Of a stretch of DNA of 64,000 bases, positions 46,471 through 58,877 are shown in pieces. The notes beneath the pieces were generated by a model. It was given only the letters and a program-made list of their open reading frames with translations, was not told the origin of the DNA and ran no database searches. Positions within the stretch are counted from its first letter, which is position 1. Every line of letters starts with the position of its first letter. This DNA is from Tetragonia tetragonoides. Lineage: Eukaryota > Streptophyta > Magnoliopsida > Caryophyllales > Aizoaceae. The stretch spans positions 17,938,001 to 18,002,000 of the forward strand of contig CM076140.1 of NCBI GenBank assembly GCA_038025085.1, in the 5' to 3' direction. A program made the translations under genes and the position numbers.

Positions 46471-46906
46471 TTGATGGTGGTATTTTTCCTATTTGACCGT
46501 AATGATATGACTTGGTGTGGAACACAGAAGCGATTGTTTCTTCTTCTTCTTTTTCTTTTTCGGAATTAACTTCTAGGTCTTGTGATAACTTTACCTATGT
46601 TATTATTTAGCCAATTATCAAGTAGCACGCCTGGGGGACTTAAATCCTGAAGCCCTATTTCTTTATATCTCTTAAATTAGAAAGTTTATTGATGGTGGTA
46701 TTTTTCCTATTTGACCGTAATGATATGACTTGGTGCGGAACACAGAAGCGATTGTTTCTTCTTCTTCTTTTTCTTTTTCGGAATTAACTTCTTGGTCTTG
46801 TGATAACTTTACCTATGTTATTGTTTAGCCAATTATCAAGTAGCACGCCTAGGGGACTTAAATCCTGAAACCCTATTTCTTTATATCTCTTAAATTAGAA
46901 AGTTAT
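46471..46906. repeat. 218-bp tandem duplication
   Basis: Two head-to-tail copies beginning TTGATGGTGGTATTTTTCC at 46471 and 46689, differing at only a few positions. No coding content. Confidence 0.95.
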
Positions 46907-47080
46907 TGTGATGTTAATTTTGAAACTAAGTTAATCATATACGTCATTGCATCATTTACAAAACACATGTGATATTTTTGTCAGACATCTTTAAGATTGC
47001 CAAAATATGTTTGTGACATACACATCTTTTTTTTTTACCTCATTACACTACACATGATTGCCTTACATGCGTATCGTGAA

Positions 47081-47167
<87 letters not shown>

Positions 47168-48768
47168 CTTATAGTTTATACCGTCCACTTCTAGTGGAGC
47201 CAAAAGATTCAATTTACTAAGAGTAACTTTTTTTGCACTAAACAGATTAAATTCAAATAGCACATTAAACAATTTGCTCTTTTTATTCACTATGAAGTTG
47301 CTTACGGTTATTGTGCTTAACAATCTTTTCGTTCTCACGGGAGTAAGAATGTGTACACCTAATTCTCTATCTTGCTTGGGCATAAGTTTATTTGCGAGTA
47401 AGTGAATGACATTGATTTTATAGGTAGCACAAACACTTTTAAGTCATATTTTCTTAGAATATCGTATTTCGTATTCGTTTTTGTATCAGTTTTCATACCC
47501 AAGTTCGCACATGTACAACTTAATTGTAAATTTCTTATAATTACATGAATATTTGATGTGTTAAAGTATTATATTATGGTGTGAAAACATCACGTTTATT
47601 AAAATTATATTTCTTTCCTTTTATTGTATGATCTATTTCCATTTCTCATTCATTTTTTTATGCAATTATATCTCTTTTCTTTATTTCTTCCCCTTTTTCA
47701 ATATAACTTTTAACAAATATGGTCTTAATTTTGAATAGTAACAATAGCTTTACTTCCTATATTGATCAATTGAACAGCTAGCCCATGTAAGATTAATATT
47801 TTAGGATATATATCATTGTTTTTTTAAAATAAAATGTATTTATTTCCCTTTTTGAAAATAATCACTTTTCAGATTTCGTTTTTACCTCGAAAAAAATTGG
47901 CTTAAAATAATATAATGGTGTCCCGATATCTCTAAAATATATTAACATAAACTTTTTTTCCCTCAAGATTTCACATTATTTTTATTTATAATTCATGATC
48001 CACATGCATGTTTTATGAGGTATAGATTTTTTTTTTTTTTTTTTTGTTATTTAATTTACATTTGCATGGGGTTCTACTTTCAAAATGTATATTTATTTAT
48101 TCATTTTTACAAAATGTTGGAATGCATGAGTGAAAGGATAATTAGAGTCACAATTTCTTAGAACATCATATTTCGTACTCATATCAGTATCCATTTATAC
48201 CTAAGTTTGCACATGCACAAATTAATTATAATTATATGAATATTTGATGTGTTAAATTATTATGGTCTAACTCACCAAAAAAAAAAGGTATTACGGTCTA
48301 AAACATCAAGTTTATTTTTCTAGGTTTCCTTTTCAATCCTTATTGGATTTAAGTTACCTATTTTTCTTCCCCACATTTGCTTCCAATTAGGGGTCATTCC
48401 TTTCTTTTATTTTCCCATTAGCAATAAATACATTTCTTTCCTTTTATCCTATGATATATTTCCATTTCTCAATCATTTATTTTTTTATGCAAATATATCT
48501 CTTTTCTTTATTTCTTTCCCTTCTCCAAAAGAATAATTTTTAACAAATTCGGTATTGATTAGAAAAGGTAATAATAGCTTTGCTTCCTAAAATGAACAAT
48601 TGCATAACTTGCCCTTTTAAGATTAATATTTTAGGAAATATATCATTATTTTATTTAAATAAGAAACTCTTCAATGTATTTCTTTCCCTTAGAGAAAAAC
48701 TCTTCATCCATGTAGAGAGAATGAAAAACTCTTCTACTTTCTTTACGCGCAGGATTTCCTCTTCCAAT
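46907..48768. other. Intergenic stretch with a (TC)n tract and an old direct repeat
   Basis: No gene supported. A ~80-base (TC)n microsatellite lies at 47085-47165. Blocks around 47440-47850 recur in diverged form around 48150-48640 (for example 'tcttagaa-atc-tatttcgta' and 'ccttttat-ctatga-tatttccatttctca'), pointing to an old ~700-900-bp duplication. Confidence 0.55.
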
Positions 48769-48890
48769 AAGTCTCCTATGAGGCGGCCTCAAAGTGAGAA
48801 CATCTATATAACCAAGCATGACATTAACTTGATGTCATGCTTGATTATAGAGGTGAGCTCACTTTGAGGCCTCCTCATACGAGTTTTTGT
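48769..48890. mobile_element. Small foldback hairpin element
   Basis: The left arm CTCCTATGAGGCGGCCTCAAAG...CCAAGCATGACATTAA and the right arm read in reverse CTCGTATGAGGAGGCCTCAAAG...TCAAGCATGACATCAA pair along about 55 bases with a very short loop. It belongs to a dispersed motif family (see findings). It could also make a hairpin RNA. Confidence 0.7.
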
Positions 48891-48936
48891 GTTCCTCCTC
48901 TGCTTAAACCCATCAACCCATTTGAGATTACAAAAA

Positions 48937-49178
48937 CTTGTGTGAACTTAATCCATGGTGGACTAATACTTGGAGTCACCCCTTACTTTATCTGGAGTCA
49001 CCCCCCTCTAAAAGTGGAGCCACCCCTACTTCACTTAAAGTCACCCCTCAAATTTATACTTGACACCACCCTTACTTCACTGGAGTCACCCCTTACTTCA
49101 CCTGGAGTTATCCCCCTACTTTACCTAGAACCACCCCTCAAAATTACTTGGTCCACGGTGTACTAAGTCCACACAAGA
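48937..49178. mobile_element. MITE-like repeat, family copy 2
   Basis: A 242-bp copy of the element at 1864-2106: opens CTTGTGTGAACTTAATCC, closes GTACTAAGTCCACACAAG, with the same interior of repeated 'ggagtcaccccttacttcacc'. Confidence 0.65.
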
Positions 49179-50950
49179 CCTGCTGATTTGAGATAGGTTG
49201 GCTTGCCTTACCTTCTTATAGCCAAAAAAAAAAAGAATAAAAAAAGAGAAGGAGAGGATTTGCCAACCATTTGGTCAATAGCAAGCCCAAACAACAAAGT
49301 ATGATAAACAGCCATACAGGTCAGAGGCCCATTTCCTTAAAAATGATGTCAATGGCTCATATCAATTATCCAGAAAAACTACTGTACAAAACGATGAAGA
49401 GCGGCCCATTGTTTCTTGAAAAGAAAAAACTTCAAACGCCAAATACCAACTTTGACGTCCACTGTGCGCTGACCTATAATCTGCTCTATGTGGGCTCCTA
49501 TTAATGTCTCATTATTTTTCTTGGGCCACAAACAGTGTGGACTTTTCTTACTCCATTGTTCACGTACGTCCATTTGCTATCTCCTATTGTTTGATGACAT
49601 ACTCAATCAAAACTCGTTTGATAATAAATGAATCAAATATGAGCACCAATTCAAGGCTTGTTTAGTAAATAAGTCGTACACAAGCACTTTCCTACTTGGC
49701 TTATACGCGAATAGCTCGTGAACAACTCTGTTAAAACTAGATCAATATGAACGATCTGAGCATGAGAACCAGTATGATGCTCGTTTAATAAACTAGCCGA
49801 GCACGAACACATAAATAATCGGCTCACCTCAATTCGTTTGTACCCCTAGCGCATCTACTCCAAGAACAATGACATACGCGGAGGTGCCTCGTTCGCCAGT
49901 CACTCAAAACTACTCCAAAAACTAGCAATTCTGCTAGCTAGTACCAATGCTTGTCTTCTTTGATGATAAATTGATAATATATAGCAACTTCTTTGGATTT
50001 TAGTCCACTGTTGAGTGTTGACCATTGATGTTGGCCGTTGATGGCAGTATGCTTCGTACGTACAGGGTAAATATTGACTTGGTGTCACTTGGAGTCTTGG
50101 ACTGTAATAGCACGAGTCTTGGACTGTAATCCCATACTACAATGAAAGGAATAACTCGACAAATAAAATCTTTCACGGTCCAAAGCCAAGAGTCATATTT
50201 TAAGTTATAGTTACTCAATGTAAAAGTTCCTGCTTGTTATTGTTATTGTTATTGTCTTCAATCGAAGATCTGTATAAACATCTCCGGTGCAATGTTTTTG
50301 AAAGAGATTTATAAAAGCTCCTCCCTATGATAATAAACCTAAAACTTTTAGTTTTTTCTTTTGATGAAAACCTAAAAATTTTAGTTTTGTACAAACTAAT
50401 TTGTACGAACGTCTTAACAAACTGGTTTTATATTGTTATGTGTGGTACATGCAAAAAACCCTTAAAATAGAGATTTGTATAAAAGATGTTTTATAATTAA
50501 CGATGTGCACGTAAAAGATGAAAACCCCTTATAGATTTGTAATATTGAAAATGCTATAAGTGTGGTTAGTCTTTATACTCTATAATTAATTTAGGGTTGT
50601 GAAGTACAAAAATGGCTTCACTAGTCACAACATCAATTCCATGTAATTTTCGTGTCTGACATTTTTGTCATTGAAATTATACTTGAGTCAATAATATCGA
50701 TATGGGCTGGAGGTTGAAATGATGGTATTTGAAATGATTGCATGAACCAATTGATTTACATACCTTCTTGAGTCAATTCTCTTTGGTTTCTTTGTGAATG
50801 TTTACATTAGCCACCTGCCATAGGAAGCTAGAAAAATCAACAAAGGTTACATATATATGCCATTGTCAAATAAAGTGTTGAATTTGGGATCCTAAAATAA
50901 GTTTGTTGTCAAAACACAAATAATAATTTGAACACTTTGAACAATTCGTC
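49179..50950. other. Intergenic stretch, nothing recognised
   Basis: No gene or bounded element supported. Short frames such as 49271-49504 lack recognisable motifs. Confidence 0.55.
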
Positions 50951-51103
50951 TTGTGTAAGGCCGCCTCACCTTGAGGCCTTATGTACACTAAAAGGCTAGA
51001 AGCCCAGGCCCACGTCCCAACTAAAGCAACCTCAAACCCGCGTCCAAATCATTACACCCAGCCCAAACAAAAATCAAAAAAAAAAAAAAACGGAGAATTT
51101 AAT

Positions 51104-51106
<3 letters not shown>

Positions 51107-51158
<52 letters not shown>
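51107..51158. repeat. (TC)n microsatellite
   Basis: About 50 bases of CT repeats in the leader-like region ahead of the small lysine-rich gene. Confidence 0.95.
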
Positions 51159-51163
<5 letters not shown>

Positions 51164-51399
51164 CTCAAACAGTTAACAAAACATGCCTCTCTTTCACTCT
51201 CTCTCCTCAAACCGAAGCTCGCTCTCACTCTTTCTCCTCAAAATCAAGATTTTTCAGGCAATTTCATTGCTCAAATTCGCAAAATTAGCTACTTAGAAAT
51301 GCAAAATCGATTTCAAATCAAAATTCGTGTTTAAATTTTCACGAAAAATCAATTTTTGACCTAGATTTCGCCTATTTTTTGAGCCGGCTTGTTTAGCAA

Positions 51400-52486
51400 C
51401 AATGGTGAAGGAAAAGCACGTCGCGAGGAAGCCAATTACAATACAATCAACAACAGAAGGTATCACTATTTTGTTACTTAAACTTCCATCAATTTTACTT
51501 GCATTCACTTTTTTTTTCGAAAATTGTAAGGTACTAGTGTCATGGTTTTAGATAGATCTAGTTTAGTAGTATCAGTATTTAGGTTTTAGCTTACAAGTAT
51601 CATTATCTAGGTTTTACCTTACAAGTATCATTTTCACTTATTTGAGTTTTGGTATTGATGTTTGTTACTTATGCTAACCATAATTTGCGTTTTATAAATA
51701 AGTACTTTGTTTGTATAGTATGAGTTTTCGTGTATGTTATATTAGTTTCCATATCTAGTATTGGTTTTTATAAGTGTAGTATCAGTTATTTTGTTTCTGG
51801 TATGAGTTATGATAGTGCACATTTTTGTAAGATGATGTTTGTCTTTTGGTTGGATTTTATCATACTCTCACACTTTTTGTTGTTGCCAGTGATCATCTAT
51901 TACTGTCAATGTCTCGGGCAATATGTTGTATTAGTTTTCATGTCTAGTATTGATTTTTAAAAGTGTTGTATCAGTTATTTTGTTTCTGGTATGAGTTATG
52001 ACAGTGCACAGTTTTGTAAGATAATGTTTGTCTTTTAGTTGGTTTTTATCGAAATGTGAAGTTTCAGAGTTTGGATGAACTCATAACTGATTGAATGTTT
52101 GTCACTTTACCATTAGAGAGCGCTTGAGGACTTGATTGTAGCTTCTAACAAACTTCATTAGTATTAGATTTCTGATGCATAGTATCAGTATTCACTACTT
52201 GTGGTATGACTTGAGTTCTATTTACTTGATTTCAGAAACTCAACCGAGCTCTTCAACTTCTGAAAAGAAATTACATCCCCGGATTAGAAATAAAGACTTT
52301 GGCAATCGTAATCCTCCGAAAAAGACACCTCCCAAAAAACAAAAAAGTGAGGGATTCAAGGACGTTAAGCCTACATTAATCAACATGATTGCCGAAGAGC
52401 ACAAGAAGGTGTTGAGGAAAAGAAGAAACAAAAAGCAGAAGAGATCAGAAGAAGAAGGAGAAAGAAGAAAACAAGCAAGTTGCTGA
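51400..52486 (+). pseudogene. Small lysine-rich two-exon gene relic, unrecognised
   Basis: ATG at 51400-51404 opens MVKEKHVARKPITIQSTTE. A donor AG|GTATCA near 51459 and an acceptor TTTCAG near 52233 join in frame to ETQPSSSTSEKKLHPR...LINMIAEEHKKVLRKRR, ending at 52486. Around 52450 the other frame is better (ENKQVAEAKKKGNKDE..., stop near 52537), which suggests a one-base frameshift and loss of function. The protein is basic and low in complexity. I do not recognise a family. The intron is rich in GTATCAG. Confidence 0.35.
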
Positions 52487-52885
52487 GGCCAAGAAAAAGG
52501 GAAATAAAGATGAAATGGTAGAGACAAAAGGAGAATGAAATATTTATGGAACTAAAATTGTAAATGACTTTTTAGTATATTACTAGATGTGTTTTAGTTT
52601 AGTATCAAGTTTGGCTAACCTGGTATCATATATTGCATCTCATGTATGCTTTGTTGTGTTTTAAAGATGGTATGAGTGGATGTGGCAATGAATCTCTGGT
52701 TGGTATTAGTGGATGTGGCAATGAATGTGACTAGAGTTGGTTTGTAGTAATTTTTTGTTTGAGCAGGTTTTTTAAAAGTCGATAACTTGGGATGCCTAAA
52801 TTCAAAGGAAACTCTGCCGGATTTCTGACTTGATACGGTTTGATATATTCATAAGGAAACTAAATTGCTTCCATTGCTCAATGGA

Positions 52886-53330
52886 ACAGAAGTATCACTA
52901 ATAGCACACATCAAAAAACTAATACAAGTAGATACCACAAACTATTTTTACTGATACCACATGTATTAAAACTGATACCAGAGATATTAAAACTAATACA
53001 GAGATATTGAACAGAAGTATCACTAATAGCACACATCCAAAAACTAATACAAGTAGATACCACAAACTATTTTTACTGATACCACATGTATTAAAGCTGA
53101 TACCAGAGATATTGAAATGGATACCAGAGATATCAAATCTGATACTAGAGATATTAAAACTGATATCATATATATTGAAACTAATACCACATATATTTAA
53201 ACTAAAAACAGATATTAAAATGATGCACATATTCAAAAACTAAGACCACAGATATTAAAAATGATACCATAGATAGTAAACCAATACCACAAATATTAAA
53301 CTAATATAACTGATCTTATAACTGATACTG
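52886..53330. repeat. Minisatellite of ~20-bp ACTGATACCAGAGATATTAAA units, with a 125-bp duplication
   Basis: Imperfect units of the form TGATACCA-(c/g)A-GATATTAAAAC follow one another. A larger segment starting ACAGAAGTATCACTAATAGC is repeated at 52886 and 53011. Open frames with repeated FNISGI are artefacts. Confidence 0.85.
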
Positions 53331-53975
53331 CCAATACAGAGGACATAATAGCCAAAAAATGCATTGATAACCGTCAACAACTTATAATATTCATGTGTTA
53401 ACAAAACAAATTTAGTAAATGATATTGGTATCAATTTTTACCACAGTGTATCAAGGTTTTGTATCAAGGTTTTACATTGAAGTATCAGGTTTACAAAACC
53501 TTTATATCAACTTAGTATCGAAACATGGTATCAATTCTAATGACAAAAAATGTGTCTCAAAAAATGGTTACAGCCGGAGACTTGGAACCAAACTCTCTCA
53601 CTGCAGCTGCACTTGATCATTGATCCTTGGTCACTAGAACAGTCTTCTTTGCCTTCTTTGCTTTTTTACCATCAAAATAACATTTGATCATCTTGATTCT
53701 GCCTTTTGTAACTGGCCGTGTGGAATCCAAAATCATAGGATGCTGATTAGTGGAACTACAATTTCATCAATCAAAACAACAACGCGACTGTATATATAAT
53801 CAACAGTAACCTTCATTAAACCCAAAAAACGATCCAACTGCATCAGAATTTGATTCGTTGTCTATCTTAGCCGCTTTTATCTACAATAGTAGAATTACAT
53901 CGTCTGAGATATCAAAGAACCTTTACTTGCATGAACTGCATCCTGACACAATAATCAAAACTATATTCAGACAAG

Positions 53976-54330
53976 TATTACTTTATTACATCCATGTATC
54001 ACTTTTAGCCCATAAGGTATCACATTTTAATAATAGCTTGTATAAAACTGCACATTGGCACATTAATAATAATGGCTTTCATAATTCAATTATCAACCAG
54101 TGGTATAACATTAATACTACTGCAAAAATCACATACAGATTGTACAAAATTGCATAAAGCATCTAAGGTATCAATTTCATTATATACATCCTTGTATTAC
54201 TTTATTGCATCCATGTATCACTTTTATCCTATCACGTATCACATTTTAATAATAACTCGCATAAACTGCACATTGGAACATTAATAACATATTTCACAAT
54301 TCAATTATCACCCACAAATATCACCTATAA
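53976..54330. repeat. 219-bp direct repeat
   Basis: TATTACTTTATT(A/G)CATCCATG begins at 53976 and again at 54195, followed by matching TATCACTTTTA...GTATCACATTTTAATAATA...CTGCACATTGG and CAATTATCA blocks. Confidence 0.8.
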
Positions 54331-54914
54331 AAATACCGCAAAACTCATATAATTGCATAAACGCTACAAAATCAAACACATCAAATTGAAAATAAACAAT
54401 GGAAAACAAGTATTATTAACATTAGACTGAAATTAAACCAGAGAACACTAACCTTCATTGCCCATAGGAAGCTTAAAATCAACCAACTCACAATCTATAT
54501 TGGACATAAGAAGCTCCAAATCTAACCCTAAACTTTGATTTTCACAATCTAAAATAAGTATCAATGGAGAAGATCGAAATAATAAAATTCTGTTTCAATG
54601 GAGAGATGTCAGGGTGACATAATTGAATTTACCTAAATTGAGATGGGATAATGAAGCTGGAGAATCGAGCTCTGAGATAAGAGCAACGTGGGCTGGAGAA
54701 GTACGCGAGCTGGAGAAGAAAGAGAGAGAGAGAAGAGCTTGAAAAGTTTGAGCTGAAAAACTGACGTCACTATAAGCGGCCGCACGTTGAGGGCGCCGCA
54801 TTTAAGTTTTAGGCCATGAAATCATTACTAAAGCTACATTATGGACTTTTCATGTTGCTCAAACATTTTTGTGAGAGATGAACAAAATGGTGTGGTATTT
54901 CTTTTTCATTGTTA

Positions 54915-55605
54915 GGATTTGACTGGGTAAGTGATGTTCACTGATTTAATCTAATCGGGTAAGTGATCTCAAGTGATTTAATCTAACTAAGTAAGTGAAA
55001 TAAGTGATCAACAACACATGCATAAACTTGGAATGTGTTCTTTTCCAATAATCTAATTTGACCCATTACTGAATTGATATGGCCAGGTAACTGGTTTCAC
55101 TCATCTAATTTAAAGGGATCACCTATATTGATCTAATTTGATCAAGCACCAATAAGTAAAAAAGAACAAACCCTAAGCTTTACGTATTCCTTAGCTTCTA
55201 ACTCATAGATTCCCATGCCCATTGCAATCAAAAAAAAAAATGGTGCATCGCACAAGACACAAACACTTCCAAAGTTATCTAAATATCTCTTTCTTTCATA
55301 CACAATTAGTGTGTATTCTCTTTCATTTATTTTCACTTATTCGGTTAAATCTGATTAGTGAATGTCACTTACCTAGGTAGATCGTATCAGTGAGTGTCAC
55401 TTACCTAGTCAAATTAGATTAGTGGAGGTCAATTGTTTGATCAGCAAATCAATAGTATCAGTGGAAAAGAAGAGCACACCTTATGTCTAAGCGTGTGTGA
55501 TTTTTCACTTACAGATCAGGTCAGATCAGTACAGTAAATATCATTTACTCGATCAAATCAAATAAGTGGAGTTCACTTACCTAATCATATCGGATACTAC
55601 ATATA
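54915..55605. mobile_element. Foldback element with long imperfect arms
   Basis: The left arm has repeated GGGTAAGTGA and TTCACTGATTTAATCTAA. The right arm has the reverse complements TCACTTACCTAG, TTAGATTAGTGG and GTTCACTTACCTAAT. Each arm holds the motif several times, so it can fold in many registers. Ends and target duplication were not fixed. Confidence 0.5.
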
Positions 55606-55937
55606 AAAATAAATAGAAAAGAATGCATCCTTACGAGCACAATAAACCTCCCACTCTTAGAGGTTTGTACTAATGAGATGCCTTAGCTCTAGCAAATGTG
55701 TAATGAGCATATAATGGATGAGCTCATAGATCATTATCGATGGCCTCTCATGTAATCCATGAGCTATCATAAAGACAAATCCCCGCAACACACAACGTAC
55801 TTGACTAGTTGACTTGTACTAAGACCAAAATTCTAGGTAATAATTAAACAATATGGTCGGCTATTTTATACCCTAAATAAAACAAAGAGAAAATTAATAA
55901 ATCTTATTTGATAATAAAGACAAATTTTATAAAAGAA

Positions 55938-56572
55938 GAGCAAGTATTGTGTGAGATGAACTCACAGAATTATAGGGTCATTATTTAAAAATATTGAAAT
56001 CACTTATTATGAACCGTAACTCTTATACTTCTAAAAAAGTGATCATTGTCTTACCAAAAAGTTACAGTAAGAAACAAGTTTTTGAGATAAAAAGATTGTG
56101 GTTCTTATGAATAATAATTGTAGAGCACTAGCTTTCAGGTTCGTGTTTCTATAGCAAGTCTTGTGTGAGACCAATTCACAGAATAATGGAGTTATTAATT
56201 GAAATTGCAGGGTCACTTATGGTGAACAGTGACCCTTGCTTCATTGAAAAATGACCCCCATTTTACCAAAAGTTACGAAAAGACCGTACGTCTTACAAAA
56301 ATGTTTGTGTTTTATCTCTGTGTCAATTTTCATTTAATAAAATGTTTATTATTGTTGTTCGAAGTAATCTAATTGAATATCTTTTTAAATTTCTCATCTA
56401 ATAGATTAAAGAGCAAGTTTTGTGTGAGACCAATCACAATAAATTGGGGGTCATTACTTAGAAATGTTGGTGTCAAGTATTATGAAACATGACCCTTATT
56501 TCACTAAAAAATGACCTCCGTCTTACCAAAATTTACAAAAGACCATTTTATAAAAGTTTTTGTGTAGATTAA
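55938..56572. repeat. Three direct copies of a GTGTGAGACC-type repeat
   Basis: Copies start at about 55938, 56152 and 56411 with AGCAAGT(A/C/T)TTGTGTGAGA and run 130-165 bp to a shared TTACCAAAA-GTTAC-AAAGACC end, including GGGTCA-TTA and AAAATGACC blocks. Spacing is 214 and 259 bp. A related but more diverged copy lies near 11258-11445. Confidence 0.75.
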
Positions 56573-57940
56573 ATATAATAATAATATAATATAATATGAA
56601 TGCTTTTGAAGCTAGCAATTAACTAGTTTTTATCCCATACGATACATGTATAATCAGTATATGAATTTGTATTTTCAAGTAACTTTTCTTTAATTTTAAT
56701 TTAATTGTGGTAGGGAATGTATGTGGTTCAACGGGAGTGACATTAGATAAATAGTCATTACATTGAGGCATTTATTAAATTAATTAATATCAACAATAAT
56801 CAAATTTGGACGAATTAACTAAACTAATGTGCGGATGAGTTCGCCCTACGTAAAAAGAATTTAAATGAATGGCTTGTATGTATTTAGGAGAATTATTTAT
56901 TTCTAGCTTGCTAGTTTAAATTTTAAAAAAGTTTTATATAATTTTACTGAATGAAGTAAACTGAAATAACTTAATCCAACACTACTAAATTGAATAAAAT
57001 CACTGAACGAAATCGAACGCCACTTTATATGTGAGACAAAATGTATGTTTATGAAATAAACACTACTGAACTAAGCATCACTGAACTGAACTGGACACCA
57101 TTAATCATAATGAATTCTTATCACAAAAAATAATACGTCGTTTCACCTCAAAACACAGGATTTGCATCTTTGGAGTCGCTTTCTGCCTGTGGGTAACCCA
57201 GGGCGCGGTGTGTTTTTTAAGACTAAACTTACCTGAACCAAACTTAACTTAACGTAACTTAATTGATGTGAACTTAATTAATTCAACACCACTGAACCAC
57301 TAAAATGAACAGCGCTGAACTGAAGTGAACACCACTTAAAAGGTGAGACAACAAAATATTTATTTCTAAAGTAAACACCATTGAACTGAAAATCACCTAA
57401 ATGACACAAGATTACTCTTGAGCTGAGCTACATTGAGTTGATCTGAATTCTGAAGTAACCTTATCAAATAAGCTCTAAAAAAGACACCCCTTACCGCTTA
57501 CTTACAAAAAAAAAAAGTAGTATTCGAATGGTCAGCTAGCTATTGCTAATATATACAGTACATACTTTAAAAAAGTGTCTCATTTTATAGTTTTATACCA
57601 TATACATGTACTACCAAAAACTAACGTCAAGGCAGAAAGCGATGGATTTCCCACCGAATAACTAGGGTGAGAACTGAGAAGTGGAACTCAATAGACCAAA
57701 GTTATGATACGCTTTGACGTCCAGGTTCAAGAGTGATATGAGCGCACCACATATGTCAGCCAACAGCCAAAGCATTGACTTGGTGTAATTGTAAAAGCAC
57801 TAATTTTGGGATTTTCCTAATGGGACTTTTCAAAGTAACCCAATACTTGCGTCTTTATAGGACCCGAAACTTACTTTCTATATGGAGAATAAATAAGGAG
57901 GTGTGCTTCTCATACCATGTTTGGTGATTCACAAAGTTTC
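56573..57940. other. Intergenic stretch with CTGAACTGAA-type short repeats
   Basis: No gene. From about 56945 to 57440 the words ACTGAACTGAAC and AACACCACTGAA recur in many variants, a dispersed low-order repeat. Confidence 0.5.
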
Positions 57941-58339
57941 GTATGAAACGGCCTCAAGGTGAGGCCTCTCATACAAGCATAATGTCATGAAGTCGTCATG
58001 TTTATGTATAGGCCTTGTTTGGCACGCAGCTGGTAGATGGTAGCTGGTTTGGTTAGCTGGTTGTTGTCAACTTGTTGTGCTAGCTGGTTTGACTATTTAA
58101 TTGTAAAAAGATATTTGGTAAAGTGAGTTGATTATTGGTAGCTGATTTAGTGTAAAATGACCACTATGGACATGGAGATAACTTTCTATTGTTAACACTA
58201 AAAAAATTGATAATTATTATTAGTTATATATATTAATATTATTTATGAAAATAATAATAAGATTTATAAAATTTATTAATATATATTATGTAAAATCATT
58301 ATATTTATTTGATTAATTATTTATAGTAGTAGTAATAGT

Positions 58340-58347
58340 AGTGGTGG

Positions 58348-58378
<31 letters not shown>

Positions 58379-58396
58379 AATTATTATTATTAGGAA
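58340..58396. repeat. (GAT)n and (ATT)n microsatellite
   Basis: About ten GAT/TGA units followed by ATT units next to the foldback MITE. Confidence 0.9.
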
Positions 58397-58404
58397 AATA
58401 TTTT

Positions 58405-58556
58405 ATCCACCCAATGGGTGGCCAACCCACTTGGATATTGTGTCTATCTCTCTCCTAATTTAATTGCTACTTTTGAAAATAGACGAGAGAGATTGTGAAA
58501 ATAAAGGAGAGAGATAGACACAATAAGGTGGTGGGTTGACAACCTAATGGGTGGAT
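58405..58556. mobile_element. Foldback MITE, family copy 2
   Basis: A 152-bp hairpin starting ATCCACCCAATGGGTGGCC and ending CTAATGGGTGGAT, with inner arms TATTGTGTCTATCTCTCTCC / GGAGAGAGATAGACACAATA. Same family as 19801-19949. It is bordered on both sides by ATT-type microsatellites. Confidence 0.8.

Positions 58557-58877
<321 letters not shown>

Larger units (their letters stand above)
50955..54805. mobile_element. Possible decayed transposon with convergent gene relics
   Basis: Left end AGGCCGCCTCACCTTGAGGCC (about 50958-50980) and the right end read in reverse (GGCGCCCTCAACGTGCGGCC, about 54777-54798) are similar inverted sequences. Inside, a leader-like CT-rich stretch and a small lysine-rich gene run rightward from the left end, while a leader and small exon-like pieces run leftward from the right end. 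Nearly everything between is dense in GTATCA/TGATAC. Two converging genes between inverted ends recall autonomous Mutator elements, but no transposase domain was recognised. Speculative. Confidence 0.3.

Noticed and set aside
47063..47383. 106-codon minus-strand frame with a long RE repeat
   Set aside because: Translation of the (TC)n tract.
52919..53236. 105-codon minus-strand frame with FNISGI repeats
   Set aside because: Translation of the ~20-bp minisatellite.
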